A stretch of 64,000 nucleotides of DNA from Candidatus Omnitrophota bacterium (GTDB taxonomy: Bacteria > Omnitrophota > Gorgyraeia > Velamenicoccales > Velamenicoccaceae), in NCBI GenBank assembly GCA_003451585.1, contig DMEU01000015.1, positions 23,106 to 87,105 of the forward strand. The letters are read 5' to 3'. The first letter of the stretch is position 1. Each line of letters starts with the position of its first letter. Of this stretch, positions 1 to 8,938 are shown one piece after another. The translations under genes and the position numbers were made by a program. The notes below the pieces were generated by a model that saw nothing but the letters and a program-made list of their open reading frames with translations, did not search any database and was not told the origin of the DNA.

Positions 1-92
1 AAAATGCCGGAAGCGGCTTTGGAGGCTCGAGTAGCTGTGGACGGGGCGGGAAGGCTATAATTGGCTATTACCGGCGGACCGGTGAAGGGTAA
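1..92 (+). CDS. possible C-terminal end of a + strand gene cut by the window edge
   Basis: One + strand frame is open from the window edge to a TAA at 90-92 and reads as a glycine- and serine-rich peptide of about 29 residues. Another frame is open to a TAA at 58-60. Neither resembles a known family. The only support for a convergent gene is the terminator-like hairpin at 148-185, which has a T-run on both sides and would serve genes from both directions. Treat as a guess. Confidence 0.15.
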   Translation, partial: NAGSGFGGSSSCGRGGKAIIGYYRRTGEG

Positions 93-147
93 GGAAGGCT
101 ACAGACGAGATAGATAGCTAGAAGTAACGATGCCGGCTTATTCATAA

Positions 148-185
148 AAAAGCCCCCTGCTTTTTATGGCAGAGGGCTTTTATAA
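148..185. terminator. bidirectional Rho-independent terminator after hppA
   Basis: The arms AAAAGCCCCCTGC (148-160) and GCAGAGGGCTTTTAT (169-183) pair with one mismatch around a short AT-rich loop. A T-run follows on either strand. It lies 17 bases past the hppA stop, so it most likely ends the hppA transcript. Confidence 0.75.
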
Positions 186-201
186 AACTTGGTGATCGTT
201 A

Positions 202-2298
202 TTATTTGGAGAGCGTATTGGCTATGACGAACGAAGCGAATACTATAGATACCATTGACATAAGCTTGATCAATACGTTCAATGATGGGCCTGACGTATC
301 CTTGAACGGATCGCCTACAGTATCTCCGACAACCGCGGCCTTATGCGCAAAAGACCCCTTGCCGCCGTGGTGCCCTTCTTCGATATATTTTTTCGCGTTA
401 TCCCACGCGCCGCCGGAGTTGGCCATCATGATGGCCAATACAAAACCGCATACCGTGGCACCTATCAGAAGCCCGGCCTGAGCCTCAAGGCCTGCTAATA
501 ACCCTACCGCTATAGGAGAAACTATAGCCAGGAGGGCCGGCAGGACCATTTCTTTCTGTGCGGCCTTAGTTGCTATCATGACGCAACCGGCGTAGTCAGG
601 CTTGGCCTTGCCTTCCATCAATCCGACTATCTCCTTAAACTGCCTCCTGACCTCTACGACTATCTGAGATGCCGCGCGGCCTACCGCCTGCATAGTGAAA
701 GCGCAGAAGGCAAACGGAAGCATGCCTCCGATGAACAACCCTATAATGACCCGAGGATTTAATAAAGACAGGTCCAGGGTCTTACCAAACATCACTATCT
801 GTTCATTGAACGCGGCGATAAGGGCGAGCGCGGTCAAAGCAGCAGAACCTATGGCAAAACCTTTGCCCGTGGCAGCCGTTGTATTACCCAGAGAATCCAA
901 AGCATCCGTTCTCTTCCTGACACTCGGATCCAAGTGGGACATCTCGGCATTGCCTCCGGCATTATCGGCGATAGGGCCGTAAGCGTCCGTTGCAAGCGTA
1001 ATGCCCAAAGTCGACAACATACCGACCGCCGCTATAGCCACGCCGTACAACCCGGCGTTAAAACTACTTGCGCCGCCGGCCAGATAGTAACTGGCCAGGA
1101 TAGCGCCGCAAACCACAATAATAGGTATAATGGTTGATAACATACCAACCGCCATGCCGCTTATAATAACCGTAGCAGGGCCCGTAAGCGCGGCATCCGC
1201 CACTTTTTTTGTAGGGTTGTAACCGCTCGATGTATAAAACTCAGTTGAAATACCTAATATGACACCTGCTACAAGGCCTGATACTATGGCCCAATATATA
1301 CCCATATGCTGTGCGCCTAAAGTATATTTTACAAGAGGGAATGCCGCGATGAGTATCAATATGGCGCTTGTAAATATGCCCTTTCTCAAAGCCCAAAGAA
1401 GCGCGGCCTGAGAAGCATCCTCCTTGCTCCTGACAAAAAACGTCCCGATGACCGAAGCCAGGACGCCTACCGCGGCCATAGCCATAGGGACAGTAACGCC
1501 GCCAACGCCTAAACCCGCGGCAACACCTAAAGCGCTAGTCGCGACAATAGAGCCTACATAAGACTCGTACAGGTCTGCGCCCATACCGGCCACATCGCCT
1601 ACATTATCACCTACGTTATCGGCGATGACAGCAGGATTACGGGGATCGTCTTCGGGAATACCCGCCTCAACCTTACCTACGAGGTCTGCTCCTACATCCG
1701 CAGCCTTGGTAAAAATACCGCCTCCGACCCTGGCAAACAAGGCCTGGGAACTTGCGCCCATACCAAAACATAGCATCGTTGAAGTGATGATCGCGATCTT
1801 GCTCTGGCCTACGGGTAACGGATGAACTGTATACCACCAGTCGAGGCCAAAATACCATAAGCTTAGATCAAGAAGGCCAAAGCCTACTACCAAGAAACCC
1901 ATGACAGCACCTGCGGAGAATGCAACACGGAGCCCTGAGTTCAAGCTCTTCTGCGCCGCGTTCGTGGTACGTGCGCTGGCATTGGTCGCCATCTTCATGC
2001 CTAAGAATCCGCACAAGCCGGAAAACAGGCCTCCAGATAAGAACGCGTAAGGCACGACAGCCGGCAGGTTACCCAGTTTTACCAAAATACTCAAAATAAT
2101 AAAAACGACTACGAAAAAAATCGCGACAATGGAATACTGCCTTCTAAGATACGCCGCGGCGCCATCTTTGACCGCCTGGGCGATCTCCCTCATCTGAGGC
2201 GTCCCTTCATCATGCTTCATGACCGTGACCGCCAGATACGCCGCAAACCCCAAGGCCAAAAGCGAGCCTACCGGCGCCAACAACAACAGATCGAACAT
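202..2298 (-). CDS. hppA: membrane-bound cation-pumping pyrophosphatase
   Basis: Integral membrane pyrophosphatase (V-PPase/HppA family): it hydrolyses cytoplasmic PPi and pumps H+ or Na+ out of the cytoplasm. Its 698 residues match the family, with about 16 hydrophobic segments. The substrate-binding block is intact at residues ~199-247 (GADLVGKVEAGIPEDDPRNP, then DNVGDNVGD), as is the later DAYGPIADNAGGNAEMS block. Residues ~469 onward read GNTTAATGKGFAIGSA. Alanine rather than lysine in that motif marks the K+-dependent subclass. The ion pumped cannot be told by eye. The start is supported by GGGAGG a few bases upstream of ATG. The gene stands alone, with its own promoter and a terminator. 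Confidence 0.97.
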   Translation of the reverse strand: MFDLLLLAPVGSLLALGFAAYLAVTVMKHDEGTPQMREIAQAVKDGAAAYLRRQYSIVAIFFVVVFIILSILVKLGNLPAVVPYAFLSGGLFSGLCGFLGMKMATNASARTTNAAQKSLNSGLRVAFSAGAVMGFLVVGFGLLDLSLWYFGLDWWYTVHPLPVGQSKIAIITSTMLCFGMGASSQALFARVGGGIFTKAADVGADLVGKVEAGIPEDDPRNPAVIADNVGDNVGDVAGMGADLYESYVGSIVATSALGVAAGLGVGGVTVPMAMAAVGVLASVIGTFFVRSKEDASQAALLWALRKGIFTSAILILIAAFPLVKYTLGAQHMGIYWAIVSGLVAGVILGISTEFYTSSGYNPTKKVADAALTGPATVIISGMAVGMLSTIIPIIVVCGAILASYYLAGGASSFNAGLYGVAIAAVGMLSTLGITLATDAYGPIADNAGGNAEMSHLDPSVRKRTDALDSLGNTTAATGKGFAIGSAALTALALIAAFNEQIVMFGKTLDLSLLNPRVIIGLFIGGMLPFAFCAFTMQAVGRAASQIVVEVRRQFKEIVGLMEGKAKPDYAGCVMIATKAAQKEMVLPALLAIVSPIAVGLLAGLEAQAGLLIGATVCGFVLAIMMANSGGAWDNAKKYIEEGHHGGKGSFAHKAAVVGDTVGDPFKDTSGPSLNVLIKLMSMVSIVFASFVIANTLSK

Positions 2299-2362
2299 GT
2301 AACCTCCCTTGTTTTAGGAAAAATTCCAGCCGAAGACGGATCAGCCTTCGACAGAAGCCTCT

Positions 2363-2391
2363 AATATAGTATGAATACCGGTTTTTTTCAA
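2363..2391 (-). promoter_or_regulatory. sigma-70-type promoter for hppA
   Basis: On the minus strand there is TTGAAA (2386-2391), exactly 17 bases, then TATATT (2363-2368). Both hexamers are close to consensus. The implied transcript would have a leader of roughly 55-60 bases before the hppA ATG at 2298. The word ACCGGT occurs twice around it (~2377 and ~2408). Confidence 0.6.
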
Positions 2392-2427
2392 GAATTTTCG
2401 GAAATACCGGTCTCAAAAAATATTCCG

Positions 2428-3639
2428 CTAGAGACGCACGACATCCTCTTTATAGTAAAGAGACAGGAAGAGCAGGATGTAATCCCTCAGGTGGCGGGTC
2501 AGGAGAAAATTATTGCGGATGTGTTCGCGCCCGTTCTCCCCCAACTTCTTTGCATAGGCCGGGCTGTTCAAGAGCTGTTTGACGGCAAAAGCAGCCCCAT
2601 CGATGGATTGGCACAAGAGCCCTGAATATTTATGCGCTATCTGCAAAGGGATGCCGCCTACCCTGGATGCCACGACAGGCTTTGCCTTCCAGAGTGCTTC
2701 GGCAACGGTCAGCCCAAACCCTTCCCTTATGGATTTCTGCAAAATTATGGTGGACGCCGCCTGCAGTGCGTTGATCTCGATATCGTTTTGGGACAATAGC
2801 AATATGTGTATGTCCGGGTCGTCTTTTGCCATTTCCTGGACCTCCTGCAAGACCTGTACCCCTTCAGGGTCATCGGACGCCCCTCCGCCGGCCAATATGA
2901 GCCTGCAGTCATTATACTTCTTCACCTTCTTGTATACCTCGATAACACCGAGGGGGTCTTTCAAGCGGTCGAAACGTGAGATCTGCGTGATTATCGGTTT
3001 ATCCTGCGGGATGTTGTATTTGATCAAAACGCCGTCTATTATTTCCTGCGGCAGTTCCTTGTTCTTATCGCTTAAAGGGTCTATCGAAGGGGCTATCAGG
3101 AACTGCCGTATGGGCAATTGCTGGGAAAACGATGGCGCCGAAAAAACAGCAGAGTCATATTTGACGATAAAATCCATCAGAAAATCCCACACCCTCTGGT
3201 GCGGGTCGGAGACATCGATATGACAGCGCCATATCCACTTGTTCTCGGCCTTCTTGTTAACCAGGGCTATGGGCTGAGGGTCGTGTATAAAAACGATATC
3301 GCCGTATGTATTGACCTCTTCTATATTCCTGGAGCTCGTCTCAAGAAAAATATCAAAATCCTTATCGGTCAGCTCATCGAGCCTGCCGTGAAGGACATTA
3401 TGGAATTTTTTCGTGACCTCAAAAAAATCGACGCCGCCTTTGATAAGGTCCCAACGCGCGTCAACCCCAAGCTCGCGCAAGAGAGGCAACATGCGGTTTA
3501 AGATCTCTGCCACACCGCCTCCTACGGACGTAGAGTTGATATGCTGGACGACTTTCCCTTTAAGCCTTTCGGCTATAAGCTTTAAGTCATCTATCACCGA
3601 CTGGCCGACTATGGGCGCGTAATCCTCTATTTTAGCCAT
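2428..3639 (-). CDS. treT: trehalose glycosyltransferring synthase (TreT-like, GT4)
   Basis: GT4 glycosyltransferase of the TreT type, which makes trehalose from NDP-glucose and glucose. The N-terminal part carries HINSTSVGGGVAEILNRMLP (residues ~34-53), the acceptor-domain signature of TreT. The C-terminal GT-B domain has QISRFDRLKDP, LAGGG and the nucleotide-sugar site REGFGLTVAEALWKAKPVVA. At 403 residues it is full length for the family. The start overlaps the stop of the upstream DUF5752-like gene by 8 bases, so the two are probably translationally coupled. AAGGATGG precedes the ATG. It shares the operon with otsA and otsB, giving two routes to trehalose. A related GT4 specificity (for example trehalose phosphorylase-like) cannot be excluded. 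Confidence 0.85.
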   Translation of the reverse strand: MAKIEDYAPIVGQSVIDDLKLIAERLKGKVVQHINSTSVGGGVAEILNRMLPLLRELGVDARWDLIKGGVDFFEVTKKFHNVLHGRLDELTDKDFDIFLETSSRNIEEVNTYGDIVFIHDPQPIALVNKKAENKWIWRCHIDVSDPHQRVWDFLMDFIVKYDSAVFSAPSFSQQLPIRQFLIAPSIDPLSDKNKELPQEIIDGVLIKYNIPQDKPIITQISRFDRLKDPLGVIEVYKKVKKYNDCRLILAGGGASDDPEGVQVLQEVQEMAKDDPDIHILLLSQNDIEINALQAASTIILQKSIREGFGLTVAEALWKAKPVVASRVGGIPLQIAHKYSGLLCQSIDGAAFAVKQLLNSPAYAKKLGENGREHIRNNFLLTRHLRDYILLFLSLYYKEDVVRL

Positions 3640-4309
3640 TCTGGGCCATCCTTTTTTCTACGATACTTATGATGGTTCTTTTTAAGTCATCCATGGTACG
3701 AGTATACGGGTCAAGCTTGGAGATCTTTTGCGCCAATATCGGATCGCCTATAGAATTATTTATCCAATACGAAAAATCATTATCGCCCTTTTCAAGCCGC
3801 AGGCGCGATTCAAAGATATGAAAATAAATGGAATCAAAAGTCACCTTGTTTAAGATATCCAGGAATTCCCTTAAGTCATGTGCCACATAAGGCGTCGGCA
3901 AGACGAAGCTTATGGATTTAATAAAGTAAAAATGCCTGCCTTCTGAGGCGAACCTCATCTTGGATAAAGGATATTCCTTCATGTAATCTTCTATCGTGGA
4001 TATGATCTTTTCCCTTAAGGCCCGTATAGAGGAGAATTGAACGGTGTCTATGCTGGCAAGTCTCTCCGCCAACTCCCTCTCCCCTAAGGTCTCTGCCACC
4101 CAGAAGGCGAAATCATTAGGAGGCTCAGGTGAAAGATACTGGTGTTGCTGCAAAAACCTGTGCGTATGGTGATAAATACAGGAGCCGGAGACCGTCCTTA
4201 TCTGCTCCAGCAGCTCTTCCAGCGTGCCGGCTTTAAGCCCCGTCAATTCCGACAAGTGGAGCCGCGTAAAGAATTGGAACGGTTCGCGCGCCTTGGCAAT
4301 TTCTCCCAT
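3632..4309 (-). CDS. conserved protein of unknown function, DUF5752-like, trehalose-operon partner
   Basis: About 225 residues, no signal peptide, no membrane segment. Its two halves are similar to each other: each has an F-F/Y start, a helical stretch, a D/N-D-F-x-F/Y-W motif (NDFAFWVAETLG and NDFSYWINNSIG) and a closing helix. This suggests an internal duplication. I recall such proteins beside trehalose or glucosylglycerate synthesis genes under the label DUF5752; that name is from memory and tentative. I place the start at ATG 4309, preceded by AGGCAGGTG, rather than at the TTG eight codons upstream, which lies within the 4321-4345 palindrome. The gene overlaps treT by 8 bases. Confidence 0.7.
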   Translation of the reverse strand: MGEIAKAREPFQFFTRLHLSELTGLKAGTLEELLEQIRTVSGSCIYHHTHRFLQQHQYLSPEPPNDFAFWVAETLGERELAERLASIDTVQFSSIRALREKIISTIEDYMKEYPLSKMRFASEGRHFYFIKSISFVLPTPYVAHDLREFLDILNKVTFDSIYFHIFESRLRLEKGDNDFSYWINNSIGDPILAQKISKLDPYTRTMDDLKRTIISIVEKRMAQNG

Positions 4310-4320
4310 TTCACACCTGC

Positions 4321-4345
4321 CTATTTTTTGCAAAGCAAAAAATAG
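4321..4345. repeat. perfect AT-rich palindrome in the otsB/DUF5752 gap
   Basis: CTATTTTTTGC (4321-4331) and its exact complement GCAAAAAATAG (4335-4345) flank AAA. It lies between the stop of otsB and the start of the next gene of the same operon. It could act as an intercistronic hairpin or weak attenuator. No T-run follows outside the stem. Confidence 0.6.
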
Positions 4346-4375
4346 AGTCTCGCCAATGCTTTAGTGGCGGACGGT

Positions 4376-5179
4376 CTATTTTCCATTTTCTATTTTCAAA
4401 AATCTGACCTTCTCTAAAAATTCAAGCACCTGGCCAGTATCCTCAAGGAAATAATCTGTTTCGACCTTCTGGCCCTGGCCGACCCAAACGGTCAGCCCGT
4501 TGCCGGCTAAAACCCTGAAAGCATCTTCGTCAGTCGTATCATCACCGATATAAACAGGCACAACAGGCCGGCCATCCCCAAACAAGCCTTTATCCAATAA
4601 CCATTGTACAGCTCGGCCCTTATCCCAGTCAATCGCCGGCCTTACTTCAAAGACCTTCTTACCCTCTACGATCCTGATCTTTCCTTCAGCAACCCGGCGC
4701 TTGACACTCTCTTTAAAAAACCCTTTTATCAACGCGATATCGGCCTCCGGGCTCATGCGGTAATGGAAGCTCAAAGTGGGCCCTTTATCCTCTATGATCA
4801 CGCCTTCAAAACGCGAACAGGCCTTAAGCAATAGATCCCTTACTCCCTTTATGATATCCCTAAATCCATCAGGAGTAAATATCTGAGAACCTACGCCTTG
4901 GCCGCGTATCTCCAACCCATGATTGCCGGCATAGATAAGTTTATTTAATCCGACCATGGCGGCTATATTCTCAACAGAACGGCCGCTGATGATGGCCACA
5001 CGGCAAGACGGCAGGTTAGACAAAGAAGAAAGCAGGCCCCTTGCTTGGGCGGAAAGTACCGCATCCTCCGGCCTTCCAACGATAGGTGTCAAGGTCCCGT
5101 CGTAATCCAGAAAAAGGAAAATGTTTTTATCTAACAGTTCCTTTTTAATCAAATCCCAATTCCGCAGTAAATTTTCCAT
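4376..5179 (-). CDS. otsB: trehalose-6-phosphate phosphatase
   Basis: HAD-superfamily phosphatase that removes phosphate from trehalose-6-phosphate. The nucleophile motif is FLDYDGTLTP (D25, D27), followed by AIISGRS (motif II) and GNHGLEIRG. The C-terminal motif IYIGDDTTDEDAF carries the Mg-binding acidic residues. At 267 residues it matches the family. It sits directly downstream of otsA. The only ATG has AGAGG directly abutting it, and a strong palindrome (5193-5223) lies just upstream, so translation may be modulated. No anomaly was seen in the catalytic residues. Confidence 0.93.
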   Translation of the reverse strand: MENLLRNWDLIKKELLDKNIFLFLDYDGTLTPIVGRPEDAVLSAQARGLLSSLSNLPSCRVAIISGRSVENIAAMVGLNKLIYAGNHGLEIRGQGVGSQIFTPDGFRDIIKGVRDLLLKACSRFEGVIIEDKGPTLSFHYRMSPEADIALIKGFFKESVKRRVAEGKIRIVEGKKVFEVRPAIDWDKGRAVQWLLDKGLFGDGRPVVPVYIGDDTTDEDAFRVLAGNGLTVWVGQGQKVETDYFLEDTGQVLEFLEKVRFLKIENGK

Positions 5180-5192
5180 CCTCTAATTCCTA

Positions 5193-5223
5193 ACCAATAT
5201 CAACCGCGTAGGTTGATATTGGT
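5193..5223. repeat. 13-bp perfect palindrome between otsA and otsB
   Basis: ACCAATATCAACC and GGTTGATATTGGT enclose the loop GCGTA. It fills the otsA-otsB gap. The design CC-GCGTA-GG recurs inside the giant ORF at 37148-37170, and the core ATCAACC-N5-GGTTGA recurs at 33013-33031 and 35998-36016. It is therefore a dispersed small palindrome family rather than a unique operon element. Confidence 0.7.
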
Positions 5224-5226
5224 GGG

Positions 5227-6705
5227 TTATTCTTTGAATTCAAACTTCAGCAATTCCGATATGGCCTTCCCTGCCCAACGGAAAATATTGTTCAACTCCA
5301 CGATATTGCGCATTTTGACCATCCTCTTTTGGGCATCTTCTGCGCTTAATTCCAGCGCCGTAAAAAGCCCTTCGGCGACCTGATCACGGTCAAACGGATT
5401 TATAAGGATAGCGTCGGTCAATTCCCTTGACGCCCCCGTGAACTCGCTCAACACGAGCACGCCCTGGTTGTCTACCCGGCTTGAGACGAATTCTTTTGCC
5501 ACCAGATTCATGCCGTCGTGCAGGGAACTGACAACAGCCACATCGCAGAGGCGGTTCAAAGCCAGAAGTTCAGAAAAAGACATATGCCTGCGTATCATGA
5601 TTATAGGCTTCCACATGCCGGTTGAATGCTTCCAGTTTATCTGCTCCACTAAGGCATTGATCTCGTCATTTAAAGCCTTGTAACGCGGTATGTGGAGGCG
5701 GCTTATCTCGCCCACTTGCAGAAAGACTATTTTTTCTTTATACTCCGGATGCTTCTCAAGAAGCCTGTCGATACCCGCCATGCGCTCCGGGATGCCCTTG
5801 GTATAATCTATCCTGTCTATACCCAACAACAGGCGGCAACCGGAAAGCTGGAACTCTTCTTTAAGCGCATCCATAGCCTGTGCCACTTTTTGGGATTCGA
5901 CCACAGAGCTGATGCCTTGAAAATCAACGCTTATAGGATACGGCCTGATAATTGTCTCATGCCCTCCGCGGACTACGGAAAAACGCTCACGGTCTATCTT
6001 GCTCTCTATTTCACGGTCTACAGCCGAAAAGAAATTATCGCAATGGCAGCGTATGTGAAAACCGAGCAGATCGTTAGCCAGCAATCCGTCAAGTATCTCT
6101 TTCCTTTGAGGGCAGATGCTAAAAGCCTCATAACCCGGCCAGGGGATATGCCAAAAATGGGCAATGATCAACTGATTAGGGGCCATCTCCTTTAAATATT
6201 TAGGCAGTAAGCAAAAATGGTAGTCCTGGATCCAGATAAAGGCCTTCTTGTCCCCAACCTCATCCATGATGGCCTTTGCAAATTTTTTATTGACCTGTTG
6301 GTAATACTCCCAATCCTCGGAACGGAACACAGGCCTCTGGAAAGCCATGTGGCACAAAGGCCAAATAGCCTCATTGGAATAACCGTAGTAATAACCGTTC
6401 TCTTCTTCCTTGGTCAGCCAAATGCGTTTTAAGGTGTAGCTCGGGTTATCCGGCGGCACAGCTATCTTACCCTGTCCGTCGGTCACCTTCCTGTCGGCCT
6501 CACCGCTCCCGTTTACGACCCAAAGGCCGCGGCATGCCTGCATGACAGGGTCAAGAGCGGTGACTACGCCTCCGGCACCCCGTATATATTCTATCTTGCC
6601 CTTCTTGTATAGATGTACATAGGGTTCCCTGTTAGACACTACGATAAAAAGATAATCGCCCATCTTTTCCCTGATAAACTCATGTAAAGATTCTTTTGTC
6701 CACAT
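5227..6705 (-). CDS. otsA: trehalose-6-phosphate synthase, GT20
   Basis: GT20 glycosyltransferase that transfers glucose from a nucleotide sugar to glucose-6-phosphate. Signatures seen: VSNREP near the N-terminus, RGAGGVVTALDPVM, WIQDYHFCLLPKYL, HFWHIPWPGYEAF (the acceptor-site region), LLGIDRIDYTKGIPERM and the C-terminal DGMNLVAKEFV. At 492 residues it is full length. Its stop is 47 bases from otsB, so the pair forms the classic OtsAB route. AAAGG precedes the ATG. Glucosylglycerol-phosphate synthases share this fold, but the otsB neighbour favours trehalose. Confidence 0.9.
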   Translation of the reverse strand: MWTKESLHEFIREKMGDYLFIVVSNREPYVHLYKKGKIEYIRGAGGVVTALDPVMQACRGLWVVNGSGEADRKVTDGQGKIAVPPDNPSYTLKRIWLTKEEENGYYYGYSNEAIWPLCHMAFQRPVFRSEDWEYYQQVNKKFAKAIMDEVGDKKAFIWIQDYHFCLLPKYLKEMAPNQLIIAHFWHIPWPGYEAFSICPQRKEILDGLLANDLLGFHIRCHCDNFFSAVDREIESKIDRERFSVVRGGHETIIRPYPISVDFQGISSVVESQKVAQAMDALKEEFQLSGCRLLLGIDRIDYTKGIPERMAGIDRLLEKHPEYKEKIVFLQVGEISRLHIPRYKALNDEINALVEQINWKHSTGMWKPIIMIRRHMSFSELLALNRLCDVAVVSSLHDGMNLVAKEFVSSRVDNQGVLVLSEFTGASRELTDAILINPFDRDQVAEGLFTALELSAEDAQKRMVKMRNIVELNNIFRWAGKAISELLKFEFKE

Positions 6706-6745
6706 TAGAAACCTTTCTGCGCGCCAAAGGCGGGATTGAACATTT

Positions 6746-7957
6746 CTATATCCCTTTTAACAGCACTATCCCTAAAGCTAAAAATACGGCCGCCATTGCA
6801 AGCTTGATAACACCCAGGTTCTTTCTGGCGTAAACCTCGAACTGCTTCGAAGTAGCCCCTCCAAGTGCCGCGATCAAGATAAAGACCAGGGGCAAAATGA
6901 ACATTATATTATAAATAATAAGATAAAATAACGCCTTAGCGCGCAGCGTCCCCTCTTTTAAAACGAAGACGATCGTAGGCAGATACAACTGTCCTGTGCA
7001 AACCGCCTCTAATATGGATATCATAAAACCTACGATAAGGGCGCTTAGGGCCAGGCTAAAAAAAGCTTTTTTGCGGCCCATCCTATCCTTCCGGTAATAC
7101 TCGCCTACGATGGAATGGATCTTATTCTTGATCGCGCGCGGCAACTGCAGGGCCATCGCGTCGGTATTACCGGTCCTTTTAAAAATGATATAATCTTTAA
7201 CAGCCAGTACCCCTAAAAAAATACTTAAAGACCCTATCGCCAGATATACGGACTTTGTAACGGCATAAAAGCCTTTCATCGTATAGAGCGCCTTAAAGAA
7301 CCCCAGGCCTAATGCCAGGTATGTCAAAAAAACAGCCACTATATAGAAAAAACCTATCAAGGCCATCTCCCTGCGTTTATACCCCATAAGCGTCAAAAAA
7401 GAGATGAAAAATACAATGACGGTAAACGCGCACGGATTAAAACCATCTACCAGACCGGCCCCGATGACAGCCAAAGGGCCGAAGGACCTGAAGCGTTCAA
7501 GGAGATTCACACCGCCCTCTCCTAAAGCCATGGCCTGCTTCTGGCCTGAGGACAATTGTTCTAAGATGAGCTGGTCAAGCGAATCCGCGGCCTCAGTGAC
7601 ACCTACCAGGACTTTATCGCCTATAAGGATCGTAGGAGTGCCTAATCGCCTGCCGGACTTCTGCTCAAGATCCACAAAATCGCGTAGATGTATGCCGTCC
7701 GTAATATCGAGGTACTCCCAGCGCACTTTCCCGCCGTATTTTTTAGCTATCGAAGGTATGATGTCCTGTATGACTTTATGGCAGGCCTTACAGGTAGGCG
7801 AATGAAAGACCCTTACTAAGACCTGGTCTTGCCTGCTAAAAATAGATGCCTCGGCAGTAAATGGCAGAGCAGAGAGTGCAGAATACAGAAGACAAAAAAC
7901 AGAGAACAGAAAACGTAGGACAAATGAATTGCTTTTTCGTTGAATATTTTTTGGCAT
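6746..7957 (-). CDS. secreted thioredoxin-like domain fused to CcdA/DsbD-type membrane domain
   Basis: The N-terminus has a basic stretch and a hydrophobic segment (residues ~12-36), so the thioredoxin-like domain should face the outside. That domain has the motif SPTCKACHK (C56, C59) and GTPTILIGD, the cis-proline region. From ~residue 160 there are about six membrane segments of the DsbD/CcdA type, with the redox cysteines in DGFNPCAFTV and EAVCTGQLYLP. The likely role is to carry reducing equivalents across the membrane to extracytoplasmic thiols or to cytochrome c maturation. The signal region DNA (7866-7920) is a purine-rich simple repeat. It starts 3 bases after the preceding CNNM gene, so the two are co-transcribed. 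Confidence 0.85.
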   Translation of the reverse strand: MPKNIQRKSNSFVLRFLFSVFCLLYSALSALPFTAEASIFSRQDQVLVRVFHSPTCKACHKVIQDIIPSIAKKYGGKVRWEYLDITDGIHLRDFVDLEQKSGRRLGTPTILIGDKVLVGVTEAADSLDQLILEQLSSGQKQAMALGEGGVNLLERFRSFGPLAVIGAGLVDGFNPCAFTVIVFFISFLTLMGYKRREMALIGFFYIVAVFLTYLALGLGFFKALYTMKGFYAVTKSVYLAIGSLSIFLGVLAVKDYIIFKRTGNTDAMALQLPRAIKNKIHSIVGEYYRKDRMGRKKAFFSLALSALIVGFMISILEAVCTGQLYLPTIVFVLKEGTLRAKALFYLIIYNIMFILPLVFILIAALGGATSKQFEVYARKNLGVIKLAMAAVFLALGIVLLKGI

Positions 7958-7960
7958 CGA

Positions 7961-8938
7961 CTAACCCTTCCTGGCTGACGTGAGTTTAGTCGTGATCTCC
8001 TCCATGAGGTCCTCCATGGTAAGGATACCCACGAACTCATCATCCTTATAAACTGCCGCGACCATCTCCTTGTTCGGCTGCAATTTAGAAAAAACTTTAT
8101 CCAGGCTCTCATCCATTTCAACACGCAACACAGGCCGCATCAATGCACTCCACCCATGCGAAAGGTCTTCCGGGCTAGAATAGAACAGGTCGAAAACATT
8201 AAGCACGCCTTTAAGTTCTTTACCTTCTAATACGGGAAACCGCGTAAAACGCGACCTGGCACACTTGTCTTTAATGCTCTCTATACTCTCTGAGATATCT
8301 ATGCTGATAACATTTTTTAGCGGCACCATGACATCCGCGGCACGGGTCAGCGTCATATCGAATATCTTGTCTATAGCCTCTTTCTCGTGCGCCTCCAGAA
8401 TGCCTTCCCGCGAAATATCCTTGATCAACGATTTGATCTCATCTTTGGTCAGAAACGGATTTTTTCTAAGCCCCTTCGGGTTTATTATCCTTGCCACGGA
8501 ATTTGCAAAAAACGTGAAAAAACTGACAAAAGGAAAAAATAACTTTTCACTGAAATTCACGAGGCCTGCGACATAAAGGACTACACGATTGGCCTTATAC
8601 CTGAATACCGTCTTAGGCAAGAGCTGGCAGAAGATAAAAGAAACAGGCGTCATTACAAGCGTGGCCAACAGAGCGCCGTAGACGGGGCTGGCCTTAGTAA
8701 AAAGCGCGGTAGCGCAGGCGGATGAAGCTACGACGGAAATATTCGTCCCGATAAGGGTCGTGGTCAGGAGCCTGTCGGGCTTTTTTAAGAGGTCATGCAC
8801 TAACATGGCCGGCTTATTCTTCTTCTCTATCAGGTGCATAAGCTTCAAAAAATTCACAGAGACGAAAGCCGTCTCGCTTCCGGAAAAAAAGGCTTCCGTT
8901 ACAAGTGCAATGAATATAATGAACAAAAGCAATATCAT
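7961..8938 (-). CDS. CNNM/CorC-type protein, DUF21 plus CBS pair, short form
   Basis: CNNM-family membrane protein with a DUF21 domain of about four helices (FFSGSETAFVSV at residues ~17-28), the linker FLTKDEIKSLIKD and a CBS pair (~residues 195-320, ending in VGILTMEDLMEEI). Members are linked to Mg2+/Co2+ homeostasis. It lacks the C-terminal CorC_HlyC domain of its neighbour. The start has GGAGGTGAAATG, and the ATG overlaps the neighbour's stop by 4 bases. The two CNNM genes are paralogues and are probably co-translated, perhaps as a heteromer (inference). Confidence 0.9.
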   Translation of the reverse strand: MILLLFIIFIALVTEAFFSGSETAFVSVNFLKLMHLIEKKNKPAMLVHDLLKKPDRLLTTTLIGTNISVVASSACATALFTKASPVYGALLATLVMTPVSFIFCQLLPKTVFRYKANRVVLYVAGLVNFSEKLFFPFVSFFTFFANSVARIINPKGLRKNPFLTKDEIKSLIKDISREGILEAHEKEAIDKIFDMTLTRAADVMVPLKNVISIDISESIESIKDKCARSRFTRFPVLEGKELKGVLNVFDLFYSSPEDLSHGWSALMRPVLRVEMDESLDKVFSKLQPNKEMVAAVYKDDEFVGILTMEDLMEEITTKLTSARKG